DNA of 64,000 bases from QKTW01 sp052161885 (GTDB lineage Bacteria > Bacteroidota > Bacteroidia > Chitinophagales > Chitinophagaceae), in the NCBI GenBank assembly GCA_052161885.1, contig CP197396.1:806001-870000 (forward strand). The letters are read 5' to 3'. The position numbers and the translations under genes are program-made. Positions 27,673 to 34,674 of the stretch are shown here, one piece after another (position 1 is the stretch's first letter; every line of letters begins with the position of its first letter). The notes beneath the pieces were generated by a model. It did not search any database, had not been told where the DNA came from, and saw nothing but the letters and a program-made list of their open reading frames with translations.

Positions 27673-28727
27673 TGGAAGAACAGAAATACGAACTGACACA
27701 ATACGCAAAAGGCGCAGGTTGCGGCTGTAAAATAGCGCCGGGCGTGCTGCAGGAGATACTGCATTCGGACGTTGCGCAGCCACAATACGGACAGCTGCTG
27801 GTAGGCAACGGATCAAACGACGATGCCGCCGTGTATCGCATAGACGAGCAACAGGCGCTTATTTCCACTACCGATTTTTTCACCCCGATCGTAGATGACG
27901 CTTACACATTCGGGCAGGTGGCTGCGGCCAATGCTATCAGCGATGTATATGCCATGGGCGGCAAACCATTAATGGCAGTAGCTATTCTTGGCTGGCCGGT
28001 AGAAAAACTGCCTGCATCACTGGCGCGCGAAGTGATAGAAGGAGCACGCAGCATCTGTAACAAAGCAGGTATTCCGCTGGCAGGCGGTCACAGCATTGAT
28101 ATTACAGAGCCAGTCTTTGGCCTGTCGGTAAACGGGCTTGTCAACATTACCAGCCTGAAGCAGAACAATACGGCACGGGAAGGCGATCTGCTGTTCCTCA
28201 CCAAACCAATAGGTGCGGGCATTCTCGCCACAGCACAAAAAAGAAAAGTATTGCAGCCGGAACATTACGATGTTTTAGTACGGCAACTCACACAGTTGAA
28301 CAACATTGGCTATGCGCTCGGTGCCATCAGTGGTGTCACCGCCATGACGGATGTCACCGGTTTCGGATTGCTGGGGCATCTGTATGAAATGGCTACCGGC
28401 GGCGGACTTTCAGCAGAACTAAATTATAATTCGGTACAGGTCACAGCAGGCGTACGCGAATATGCTGCACAGCGCATTATACCGGATGCTACCTACCGCA
28501 ACTGGAACAATTACAGCGCGCATACTTCATTTGGCCCGGGTGTAAATGTTATGGAGGCCTTCAATCTGCTGCCCGACCCGCAAACCAATGGCGGCCTGCT
28601 GATAGCGGTGAAAGAAGCTGCTGTTACTGAAGTACAGAACAGTTTAAGAGAAAATGGGTATGAATTATTTACAGAACCTGTCGGCCGGTTTATAGCAAAA
28701 GAAGAAAAGACCATTAAAGTCATCTGA
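27672..28727 (+). CDS. selD: Selenophosphate synthase SelD
   Basis: The 351-aa product is a full-length selenide, water dikinase. The active-site loop is AGCGCK with Cys17 and Lys20; Cys rather than selenocysteine occupies the catalytic site. Metal and ATP-binding segments include GNGSNDDAAVY, ISTTDFFTPIVDDAYTFG and AGGHSIDITEPVFGL. The late segment TDVTGFGLLGHLYEM and NGGLLIAV are also present. It makes selenophosphate from selenide and ATP for the adjacent MnmH. Start overlaps the mnmH stop by one base. No selA, selB or selC appears in the window. Confidence 0.97.
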   Translation: MEEQKYELTQYAKGAGCGCKIAPGVLQEILHSDVAQPQYGQLLVGNGSNDDAAVYRIDEQQALISTTDFFTPIVDDAYTFGQVAAANAISDVYAMGGKPLMAVAILGWPVEKLPASLAREVIEGARSICNKAGIPLAGGHSIDITEPVFGLSVNGLVNITSLKQNNTAREGDLLFLTKPIGAGILATAQKRKVLQPEHYDVLVRQLTQLNNIGYALGAISGVTAMTDVTGFGLLGHLYEMATGGGLSAELNYNSVQVTAGVREYAAQRIIPDATYRNWNNYSAHTSFGPGVNVMEAFNLLPDPQTNGGLLIAVKEAAVTEVQNSLRENGYELFTEPVGRFIAKEEKTIKVI

Positions 28728-28743
28728 TGAATATGGGCAGCTG

Positions 28744-29496
28744 TCAGATATCCCCGGCAGCTGCTATTTTTTCTTTGGCAAAGTTATACCCTTCCTCAAA
28801 GACCATACGTTTCCTCTTTTCATCAAATATGCCGAAATGTGCCAGTGCCGGCGGCTCTATGTACATGGTGCAGGAAGATATGTTGCGTATTACATTGCTG
28901 CGGATCATCAGGTGTACCAGCCGGTCTATCATCTCTGAGAAATTTGCTTTTTCATTATAAGCAGGCAATGGATTTACGTATATCCCGATTATATCCTCAT
29001 AGTCATGCAAGAGTGGCTCTACCGGCAGATTACTGCTCAGTCCGCCATCTGCACAATGTATACCTTCTATCAGCACAGTAGGAAATACCAGTGGAATAGA
29101 ACAGGCGGCTACCACAGCCGGTATAATCTCCCCTTCATTCAGCACTACCTGTGTGCCGGTATTCATGTCTGTTACGGCAATAAACAGCGGTATGGGCAGT
29201 TCTTCAAATGTTTTATGACGCAGGTATTTCTGCAGAAACTCCTGCAGTGGTTTCAGCGACATCAGTCCTTTTACCGGGAAGCTCCAGTTAAACAGTGAAT
29301 AGAGCTTGTTATTCACCGCCAGTTCCATCACCTCATCCGGCGTATAACCATCGCAGATCATAGCGCCAATGATAGCGCCCGCGCTGGTGGCAGAGATCAC
29401 CTCCGGGTAGATATTCTTTTCCGCAAAGGCTTTCAATACGCCCAGGTGCGCAAATCCGCGGTTGCCCCCGCCCGACAGAACAAAAGGTCTTTTCAT
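28744..29496 (-). CDS. Patatin-like phospholipase (RssA/YlbK type)
   Basis: The 250-aa product has the patatin oxyanion motif SGGGNRGFAHLGVL (8-21). The serine is in SATSAGAIIG (Ser38). The catalytic Asp150 is in HCADGGLSSNLPV. The serine motif reads A-T-S-A-G, so the first Gly of GxSxG is Ala. The protein has no signal peptide and is expected to hydrolyse acyl chains from lipids in the cytoplasm or at the inner membrane face. It is convergent with selD, with 16 nt between stops, and no separate terminator is visible. Confidence 0.9.
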   Translation of the reverse strand: MKRPFVLSGGGNRGFAHLGVLKAFAEKNIYPEVISATSAGAIIGAMICDGYTPDEVMELAVNNKLYSLFNWSFPVKGLMSLKPLQEFLQKYLRHKTFEELPIPLFIAVTDMNTGTQVVLNEGEIIPAVVAACSIPLVFPTVLIEGIHCADGGLSSNLPVEPLLHDYEDIIGIYVNPLPAYNEKANFSEMIDRLVHLMIRSNVIRNISSCTMYIEPPALAHFGIFDEKRKRMVFEEGYNFAKEKIAAAGDI

Positions 29497-29516
29497 AAGC
29501 CTGTGAAAATAACAAA

Positions 29517-29540
29517 ACGACCGGCAGTTACGCCAGTCGT
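29517..29540 (-). terminator. Terminator of yebC
   Basis: Minus strand ACGACTGGC and GCCGGTCGT form a 9-bp stem with one G-T wobble and a 6-nt loop, followed by TTTTGTTATTTT. It lies about 125 nt after the yebC stop. The spacer contains low-complexity words (tgagtattgagatgtgaa) that recur near 49085. Confidence 0.75.
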
Positions 29541-29666
29541 TCCTGTATAAATATTTCTTAAAATGGATGTGAGATATGAGTATTGAGATGTGAAATACAT
29601 CCCGGAGCTCAGTATCCGTTTTATTATTTACTCTTTAACCTGTTAACTTTTTAACGAATCAACCGG

Positions 29667-30377
29667 CTAGGCCATATTATGGAATACCTGCTGCACGTCA
29701 TCATCCTGCTCTACGCGCTCAATCAGCTTAAACACATCTTCTGCCTGTGCTTCGGTGAGAGCTACCGTATTCAACGGAATCCATTCCAGCTCAGATGAAA
29801 TAGGCGTAATACCGCGCTCTTCCAGTGCTTTCTGCATGTTACCGAAGTCGTTAAACTCGCAACGGACGATCAGGTTGCCCTCACTGTCTTCACCCAGTTC
29901 TTCCAGACCGGCATCTATCAGTTCCAGTTCCAGGTCTTCAGCGCTCAGTCCTTCGGGGTTCAGTTTAAATACGCCCAGGTGCTTAAACATAAAGCCTACA
30001 GAACCACTGTTGCCCAGCGTACCGCCGCCTTTATTAAAATGCGAGCGAACGTTGGCCACCGTACGTGTCGTGTTATCCGTAGCCGTTACCACCAGTATGG
30101 CAATACCATGCGGCGCATAGCCTTCGTACAGAACCTCGTCATAGTTGCTGGTATCCTTGCCCAGTGCGTTTTTGATAGCGCCTTCAATACGGTCTTTCGG
30201 CATATTGATGGATTTGGCATTCTGCATCACACGGCGCAGCATGGGATTGGTATTCGGGTCCTGTCCGCCCTTTTTCACCGCAATGGCTATTTCCTTACCG
30301 ATACGGCTGAACTGCTTGGCCATCCTGTCGTAGCGGGCAAACATGGTAGATTTACGTACTTCAAATATGCGACCCAT
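29667..30377 (-). CDS. yebC: YebC/PmpR-family protein
   Basis: The 236-aa product matches the YebC/TACO1 family from end to end: MGRIFEVRKSTMFARYDRMAKQFSRIGKEI, RRVMQNAKSINMPKDRIEGAIKNA, YEGYAPHGIAILVVTATDNTTRTVANVR, FNKGGGTLGNSGSVGFMF and the C-terminal LEWIPLNTV. The N-terminal motif normally reads AGHSKW; here it is GRIFEVRKSTMF, a variant I recall from Bacteroidota members. Members act as transcription regulators or as translation factors relieving stalls. It is a single gene with its own terminator. Confidence 0.94.
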   Translation of the reverse strand: MGRIFEVRKSTMFARYDRMAKQFSRIGKEIAIAVKKGGQDPNTNPMLRRVMQNAKSINMPKDRIEGAIKNALGKDTSNYDEVLYEGYAPHGIAILVVTATDNTTRTVANVRSHFNKGGGTLGNSGSVGFMFKHLGVFKLNPEGLSAEDLELELIDAGLEELGEDSEGNLIVRCEFNDFGNMQKALEERGITPISSELEWIPLNTVALTEAQAEDVFKLIERVEQDDDVQQVFHNMA

Positions 30378-30481
30378 AAATAATGGTAGTTTTCTGTTTT
30401 AAGGCTGCAAAAATAAGCAAATCAATCATTAGTTAAAAGAACAGGTTATTTGTTTGCGGAGCGTCGCCTGCAGCATGGGTT

Positions 30482-30530
30482 TCGGACGACAGTGGCGATG
30501 GCACCGTTCATCTGCGGATGGCTATCAGGC
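30482..30530. repeat. Dispersed TCATCTG/CGGATG word
   Basis: GCGATGGCACC-g-TTCATCTG here closely repeats GCGATGGCACC-t-TTCATCTG near 16968-16986, and a third, weaker variant lies near 15162-15180. CATCtgcGGATG can form a short hairpin. It occurs only in intergenic DNA in this window. Confidence 0.5.
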
Positions 30531-30596
30531 AGGTTTCCGTGCCTGATTTTCATATAAATACAACATAAGGATTCCGGCAATGAGAGAACCTGCTCC

Positions 30597-30995
30597 CGGC
30601 CTCCTGCAACCACTATATAGCTCCGCGCAACTGCTTTATAGCTCTGTACAACCGCTCTATAGCTTTGCGCAACTGCGATATAGCTCTGCACAACCGACAA
30701 ATAGCTACTTGCAACTATGATATAGCTACTTGCAACCATGATACAGCTCTCTGCAACTGCTCTATAGCTTCTAGTAACTGCTATATAGCTAGCTGCAAAC
30801 ATAACGTAGATCGTTGCAACTATCTTATAGCTTCTTACAACTGTGATATTACTCAGAGCAACCGCTCTACATCTTTTTGCAACTACGCTATAGCTACTTG
30901 CAACCATGATACAGCTACTTGCAACTGCTCTATAGCTCTCTATAACCACGAGATTACTCCGCGCAACCGTTTTACAGCCCGGTAGGCCTGTGTCT
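30597..30995. repeat. 21-bp tandem repeat array, about 17 units
   Basis: From 30618 to 30974 there are 17 contiguous units of exactly 21 bp with no indel. Each keeps TAGCT (or close) at positions 1-5 and GCAAC (or close) at positions 10-14; the remaining positions vary. Degenerate copies flank it on both sides. Because 21 is divisible by 3, frames stay open. A minus frame (30446-31018, TTG start) gives a heptad like SY-x-x-VA-x, and a plus frame (30665-30985, TTG start) gives a heptad like CN-x-DIAT. Neither has an ATG or a recognised family, so I annotate a DNA repeat rather than a gene. There are no unique spacers, so it is not CRISPR. Confidence 0.92.
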
Positions 30996-31046
30996 GCTTT
31001 GCAACTTGTTTGTGTCAACTTATTTCAGGACGAGAAACCCACCCCT

Positions 31047-31066
31047 GCCCCCTCCGGCGGAGGGGA
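31047..31066. repeat. CCCCTCCGGCGGAGGGG palindrome
   Basis: A GC-rich near-perfect palindrome (CCCCCTCC-ggc-GGAGGGG) stands in otherwise AT-rich intergenic DNA, in a phrase (cccacccctgccccctccgg) that looks like a dispersed repeat. It is not followed by a T-run, so it is not a typical terminator. Confidence 0.5.
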
Positions 31067-31314
31067 AATGTAGCGCAGGCCTGCAATACGTGCAGGAATA
31101 CATAACACAAGCTAAGTCATAACACCTCCCTTCTTTCTATTCCCTGGAACGTTTTTTCATTACAGGATAAGGTTTTTGTTTTCCGGTTAATTGAGCAATG
31201 GAATCTTCCAGTTTTTCATTTGCATTATGTATTAACTCGTTTTGGATTTTAATGATCCCGATCAGGTTATTAATTAACCCAAGTTGCTATTTAAAAGAGT
31301 TGAGCATCAAAGGA

Positions 31315-31322
31315 TATATTTG
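31315..31322 (+). promoter_or_regulatory. Putative transposase promoter -7 box TATATTTG
   Basis: TATATTTG exactly fits TAnnTTTG and lies 26 nt before the transposase ATG, inside the left end of the IS. No clear -33 TTG is seen at 17-23 nt upstream. Confidence 0.4.
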
Positions 31323-31348
31323 AGTTACTACGCTTAAACAATATCCCG

Positions 31349-32176
31349 ATGCTCAACGACACTAAAATTATAAGTATTTACTGTATCGTAGATGATTTAT
31401 TAAAAGGACTCAGGCATTACGAGCCTCCCCGCCGTAAAGTCAGCGATGCAGAGCTTATAACGACTGTACTTGTATCAGCTCTTTACTTTGGCGGCCATTG
31501 GGATCATGGCAGAAACTTTATGAAAATGACAGGTATGGTTCCTCAAATGCTGGACAAAAGCCGTTTTTGTCGTCGGTTGCATCAGATAGAACCATTATTG
31601 TGTCAGTTGTTTTTCCAGTTGGGCCACTGCCTGAAAATGTTTGCCGGGGCTGATGATTATGTGATAGATTCCTTTCCTGTGGCCGTGTGTGACAATATGC
31701 GTATCAGCCGATGCCGCATGCTGCAAGGCAAACAATGGCGCGGGCGACATAGCTCTATGCGCCGGTATTTTTATGGTGTCAAGGTGCAGGTACTAACCAC
31801 TTCCAGCGGTATCCCTATTGAATTCTGTTTCGTACCAGGAAGTGAAAACGATGTTCAGGCGCTCAAAAAGCTACCAATGGCTGTGGCTCCTGAAAGCAAC
31901 ATTTTTGCAGACTCTGCTTATACCGATTATCTGGCAGAAGATGACTCACGTGAAGCTGACGGCATCAAACTGATGGTTCACAGAAAGAGTAACAGTAAAC
32001 GACCAGACAAATCACACATCGTTTATCTGAAAAACCATATGCGGAAACGCATTGAAACCACCTTTTCTGCTATCAAGGCCTTATTCCTCAGAAAAATACA
32101 TGCAGTGACGTTTAAGGGGTTCCTCTTGAAAATAGTCGCATTCCTCTTTGCTAACACAATCAACGAAATCGCTTAA
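31349..32176 (+). CDS. IS982-family DDE transposase
   Basis: The 275-aa product has an N-terminal helical region followed by an RNase H-fold catalytic core: Asp107 in DDYVIDSFPVAVC, Asp188 in NIFADSAYTDY and Glu236 in KRIETTFSAIKAL. KRIET...FSAIK and the YYGVKVQ-like YFYGVKVQVLTT are typical of the IS982 group. It lies inside intact inverted repeats and has no frameshift, so the element looks active. ATG start at 31349. Confidence 0.94.
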   Translation: MLNDTKIISIYCIVDDLLKGLRHYEPPRRKVSDAELITTVLVSALYFGGHWDHGRNFMKMTGMVPQMLDKSRFCRRLHQIEPLLCQLFFQLGHCLKMFAGADDYVIDSFPVAVCDNMRISRCRMLQGKQWRGRHSSMRRYFYGVKVQVLTTSSGIPIEFCFVPGSENDVQALKKLPMAVAPESNIFADSAYTDYLAEDDSREADGIKLMVHRKSNSKRPDKSHIVYLKNHMRKRIETTFSAIKALFLRKIHAVTFKGFLLKIVAFLFANTINEIA

Positions 32177-32401
32177 TAGCAACTTGGGTTAATTACGTTA
32201 AGGTTCTCCAATTGGCGATAAACCAGTTCTTCAAGCTGTGCTTTTGTGTATCCGATACGTCCCATGTGTTCTGTTTCTAAGTTTATATGTTCTTATTTTC
32301 GGAACAAATATGCATATATTCATTCAATTTATCAAAACTATATTCCGAAAACCGGAAAATATGATCCGGATAAATAGTTTTATGCTCTTAAAAGCAGGAA
32401 A

Positions 32402-32620
32402 ATGACGGAATTGGGATTGTATTTATCGAGAAAATCTGTTAACCGATCTGAAGTATCACGAAAAACCGGTATCAGCAAAACGCGTCTGAATGAACTGGCG
32501 AATAATGTCAGTACTAAACTCCGGGTAGATGAATTATACCTGATCTCACTTGCCATTGATGTAGATCCTTGTGAGGTTATGAAAGAGGTATGTAAGGGGC
32601 TGCAGTTGCCTAATGAATAA
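32402..32620 (+). CDS. Small XRE-family helix-turn-helix protein
   Basis: The 72-aa product is essentially one HTH domain: LGLYLSRKSVNRSEVSRKTGISKTRLNELANN, followed by TKLRVDELYLISLAIDVDPCEVMKEVCKGL. Helix 2-turn-helix 3 is VSRKTGISKTRLNELA. It is a probable DNA-binding regulator. It is divergent from the small ORF destroyed by the IS982 element (137 nt between starts), so the two may once have formed a regulated pair. Proteins of this size regulate toxin-antitoxin, phage or conjugation genes; none is recognised here. Confidence 0.85.
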   Translation: MTELGLYLSRKSVNRSEVSRKTGISKTRLNELANNVSTKLRVDELYLISLAIDVDPCEVMKEVCKGLQLPNE

Positions 32621-32637
32621 TTTTTTGTTCCGCTCGC

Positions 32638-32689
32638 CGGATGTTTCCGAAGGGCATCCGGTGGGATAGATAAACGGGCATTTCCCGCC
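32638..32689. repeat. Partial copy of composite palindromic repeat
   Basis: CCGGATGTTTCCGAAGGGCATCCGG plus gggatagataaacgggcattt repeats the first third of the longer copies at 33371 and 34431. The CCGGATG/CATCCGG arms form a 7-bp hairpin. It ends directly at the REP-like hairpin downstream of the RAYT gene. Confidence 0.8.
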
Positions 32690-32713
32690 GTTGTTGGTGT
32701 TATCACCAACAAC
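32690..32713. repeat. REP-like hairpin at the RAYT 3' end
   Basis: GTTGTTGGTG-TTAT-CACCAACAAC is a perfect 10-bp stem with a 4-nt loop. It lies 7 nt after the RAYT stop codon. The same hairpin occurs, in inverse orientation, upstream of the gene (33310) and again at 33590. Confidence 0.88.
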
Positions 32714-32720
32714 CACAAGA

Positions 32721-33248
32721 TCAATCGTACCGGTAATGACTCAGGAATCCAAAATCATTCTCCCCCGTTCCATAAAACATGGCAGACGAATAATAATAGT
32801 TTTCCGGTTCAATGCATAACCCGGCCTTCACCGGATTTTGATGAATGTATTCTAGTTTTTGAAGCAAGACACTTTCATTGCGCAATTCAATGCTCAATGA
32901 ATTTCTTTCCCAGATCTGGTATCGCCGATCTTTTGCATTTACCAGAAAATACTCCAATACCTGTGGATGCTTGTCTATAAGATCAAACTTTATCTGGTGT
33001 GCAGTGTATTTCAGGAAGTCACGTTGTACGTTCATTAGCTTGTGTGGATATACTATACTCCACAGAATATGTATATGATTATCCATGATCACAAATCCAT
33101 GAACATTTACTCTGCCGTTTGCCACCAGGAAGCGGAGACTGGAAAGTATTATGTCTTTGTACTTACCAGGTTTCAGAAGCCTTTTCCATTCCAAAATAGT
33201 AGCAGTAAAAAAATACGCTTCGTATCTCATTCCTATAACATTCCGCAT
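32721..33248 (-). CDS. REP-associated tyrosine transposase (RAYT, Y1/HUH family)
   Basis: The 175-aa product has the Y1-transposase HUH motif HIH (His58 and His60) in GFVIMDNHIHILW. The candidate catalytic tyrosine lies in the C-terminal helix motif LEYIHQNPVKAGL (Tyr134). YQIWERNSLSIEL and YYYSSAMFYGTG also match RAYT proteins. It lacks flanking IS ends, and identical REP-like hairpins stand on both sides. That arrangement is typical of RAYTs, domesticated single-copy transposases thought to spread or maintain REP sequences. ATG start at 33248; ATG in MRYEAYFF (residue 7) is an alternative. Confidence 0.92.
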   Translation of the reverse strand: MRNVIGMRYEAYFFTATILEWKRLLKPGKYKDIILSSLRFLVANGRVNVHGFVIMDNHIHILWSIVYPHKLMNVQRDFLKYTAHQIKFDLIDKHPQVLEYFLVNAKDRRYQIWERNSLSIELRNESVLLQKLEYIHQNPVKAGLCIEPENYYYSSAMFYGTGENDFGFLSHYRYD

Positions 33249-33309
33249 TCAATATATTAAAAAATATTTTGTAGCAGTGCCAATAGTTTGATACAGCCCT
33301 GCATTTGGG

Positions 33310-33333
33310 CTTGTTGGTGATAACACCAACAAG
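33310..33333. repeat. REP-like hairpin upstream of RAYT
   Basis: CTTGTTGGTG-ATAA-CACCAACAAG is a 10-bp stem with a 4-nt loop, the mirror of the hairpin at 32690. It stands 61 nt upstream of the RAYT start. Confidence 0.88.
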
Positions 33334-33370
33334 GGCGAGGAAGGCAATTTGCCTGATAAAACCGGCTCTG

Positions 33371-33503
33371 CCGGATGTTGCGAAGGGCATCCGATGGGAT
33401 AGATAAACGGGCATTTGCAATGCCCTTCCTGTAAGCCTTATGGAAGCGGTTTGCAAAACCGCATTATCAGATTTTCCGGATGATCCTGCGGAACATCCGG
33501 AAC
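33371..33503. repeat. Composite palindromic repeat, copy A
   Basis: About 133 nt made of four consecutive hairpins: CCGGATG..CATCCG, GGGCATTTGCAATGCCC, GCGGTTTGCAAAACCGC and CCGGATGATCC..GGAACATCCGG. It is close to copy B at 34431-34563, with about 10 to 15 differences by eye, most of them in spacers. The hairpins suggest a structured mobile or REP-derived unit. Confidence 0.85.
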
Positions 33504-33517
33504 AGCATCAAAAGAAA

Positions 33518-33585
33518 GCCCGCATGGAGTGAGATGTCTCCTTCGTCGACATGACGGGCGGGAGCGCAAATATGGCACTGCTCCG
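33518..33585. repeat. Dispersed intergenic repeat, copy 1
   Basis: GCCCGCATGgaGTGAGATGTCTCC followed by GTCGACATGACG matches the segment at 34291-34356. It belongs to a repeat family associated with the composite palindromes and lies outside genes. Confidence 0.75.
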
Positions 33586-33589
33586 CCGT

Positions 33590-33660
33590 TGTTGGTGTTA
33601 TCACCAACAGCACATATATAACACTGCATTTAACTTGTTTGTGATAACAGCGGCAAGAGC
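33590..33660. repeat. Third REP-like hairpin and a degenerate fourth
   Basis: TGTTGGTG-TTAT-CACCAACA (33590-33609) is an 8-bp version of the RAYT-linked hairpin. About 30 nt later ACTTGTTTGTGATAACA-gcgg-CAAG looks like a decayed copy. Confidence 0.75.
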
Positions 33661-33734
33661 AAAAATCCCATTAAGCTATATTATATTTGACCTGGTGTGA
33701 TAAAAACAACTTTCCCGGGTAAATAATTTCAAAA

Positions 33735-34262
33735 ATGAAAAGAACAATTTTACTCATCCTGGTTATTGCAATGTCCTTTCTTTCCGGTTTTGCATTTAAG
33801 GCTGTACTGACAGGGCAAAATAATGAAGCGCAGAAACCGAAAAGGGTAACAGGCATAGGCGGTATATTTTTCAAATGCAAAGACCCCGGCAAAATGAGGG
33901 AATGGTATAAAACACATCTTGGTCTCATTACGAACGACTACGGGGCTGTTTTTGAATGGCGGCAAGGTGCAGACACTACTCAGAAAGGGTTTACACAATG
34001 GAGTCCGTTTAAAGAGACTACCAAATATTTTGCTCCTTCCACCAAAGATTTTATGATCAATTACCGGGTTGAAAATCTTACAGTACTTGTCGGAGAATTG
34101 AAAAAAGAAGGTGTAACGGTTGTGGATACTATTGAAACGTATGGGTACGGAAAGTTTGTTCATATACTCGATGCCGAGGAGAACAAAATAGAGCTGTGGG
34201 AACCGAATGATATCGAATATGAGAAACTGGGCAAACAAATGGGTGCCCAAACAACAAAATAA
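33735..34262 (+). CDS. Exported VOC-family (glyoxalase-fold) protein
   Basis: The 175-aa product starts with a hydrophobic export or anchor segment (ILLILVIAMSFLSGFAFKAVL). A single vicinal-oxygen-chelate domain follows: GIGGIFFKCKDPGKMREWYKTHLGL, GAVFEWRQG, FMINYRVENLTVLVGELKKEGV and VHILDAEENKIELWEPND. The C-terminal acidic residue in IELWEP is the usual metal ligand position. It probably binds a small metal-bound ligand in the periplasm or at the membrane; substrate unknown. A TATATTTG box lies 46 nt upstream (33682-33689). The gene is bracketed by two copies of the composite palindrome. Confidence 0.85.
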   Translation: MKRTILLILVIAMSFLSGFAFKAVLTGQNNEAQKPKRVTGIGGIFFKCKDPGKMREWYKTHLGLITNDYGAVFEWRQGADTTQKGFTQWSPFKETTKYFAPSTKDFMINYRVENLTVLVGELKKEGVTVVDTIETYGYGKFVHILDAEENKIELWEPNDIEYEKLGKQMGAQTTK

Positions 34263-34290
34263 TAAGGAATAAACGAGCAGTGCTGATAAA

Positions 34291-34390
34291 GCCCGCATGA
34301 TGTGAGATGTCTCCTGCCGTCGACATGACGAGCGGAAGTACAAATGCGGCACGGCAGCCTGTCATCCCGAGGTACGAGGGATCTCACGTA
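34291..34390. repeat. Dispersed intergenic repeat, copy 2
   Basis: GCCCGCATGatGTGAGATGTCTCC plus GTCGACATGACG repeats 33518-33585. It continues into GTCATCCCGAGGTACGAGGGATCTCAC, a phrase resembling the cTTCGxxTACGxTCAGGATGA family at 50681 and 56105. Confidence 0.75.
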
Positions 34391-34430
34391 ATACATGGAA
34401 AGGCATTTCTATATCCGTTCCTCCGCTCCG

Positions 34431-34563
34431 CCGGATGTTCCGAAGGGCATCCGGGGGCATAGATAAACGGGCATTTGCAATGCCCGTTGTGTAAGCTTTA
34501 AGGAAGCGGTTTACAAAACCGCACTATCAGGTATTCCGGATGATCCTGCGGAACATCCGGAAC
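34431..34563. repeat. Composite palindromic repeat, copy B
   Basis: Same four-hairpin order as copy A at 33371: CCGGATGTTCC..GGGCATCCGG, CGGGCATTTGCAATGCCCG, GCGGTTTACAAAACCGC and CCGGATGATCC..GGAACATCCGG. Copies A and B are in the same orientation about 1.06 kb apart and enclose the VOC gene. Confidence 0.85.
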
Positions 34564-34610
34564 AGCGTAAATAGAGAAACTCCGCTTATGGCTGAGGCAT
34601 ACATAAACAA

Positions 34611-34641
34611 AAATCCCGGCTACATCAAGTAACCGGGATTT
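34611..34641 (-). terminator. Terminator of the DyP-glycyl radical fusion gene
   Basis: AAATCCCGG and CCGGGATTT form a 9-bp stem with a 13-nt loop, 34 nt after the minus-strand stop. The downstream minus strand continues TTGTTTATG. Confidence 0.7.
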
Positions 34642-34674
34642 GTATTTAAATAACCTGTTTTAAAAGTGTTGCGG

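Larger units (their letters stand above)
31277..32189 (+). mobile_element. IS982-family insertion sequence, 913 bp
   Basis: The ends are perfect inverted repeats beginning ACCCAAGTTGCTATT (left) and its complement AATAGCAACTTGGGT (right). Both ends are flanked by TAATTA (31271-31276 and 32190-32195), which fits a 6-bp target-site duplication, although the word is itself palindromic. The element contains one intact DDE transposase gene. Length and ends fit IS982-type elements. Its insertion split a small minus-strand ORF. Both ends and the transposase are intact, so the insertion may be recent. Confidence 0.93.
31137..32265 (-). pseudogene. Small 69-aa gene split by the IS982-family element
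   Basis: On the minus strand an ATG at 32265 opens MGRIGYTKAQLEELVYRQLE and runs into the insertion sequence. Removing the element (31277-32189) and one copy of the TAATTA duplication joins AAC GTA ATT to AAT AAC CTG with no frame change. The frame then continues to a TAG at 31137-31139. The restored product has 69 residues, is helical and charged, and ends KPYPVMKKRSRE. The family is unknown. It is divergent from the XRE regulator gene, which may have been its partner or regulator. Confidence 0.8.

Noticed and set aside
30618..30974. CRISPR array
   Set aside because: Units are contiguous 21-mers without spacers, and no cas gene is visible.
30446..31018. 190-aa and 106-aa frames on the two strands of the 21-bp array
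   Set aside because: Both use TTG starts, have no family, and stay open only because the unit length is a multiple of three. Kept as a repeat and flagged for checking.
31047..31066. Terminator at the CCCCTCC palindrome
   Set aside because: No T-run follows on either strand, and no gene end is close.
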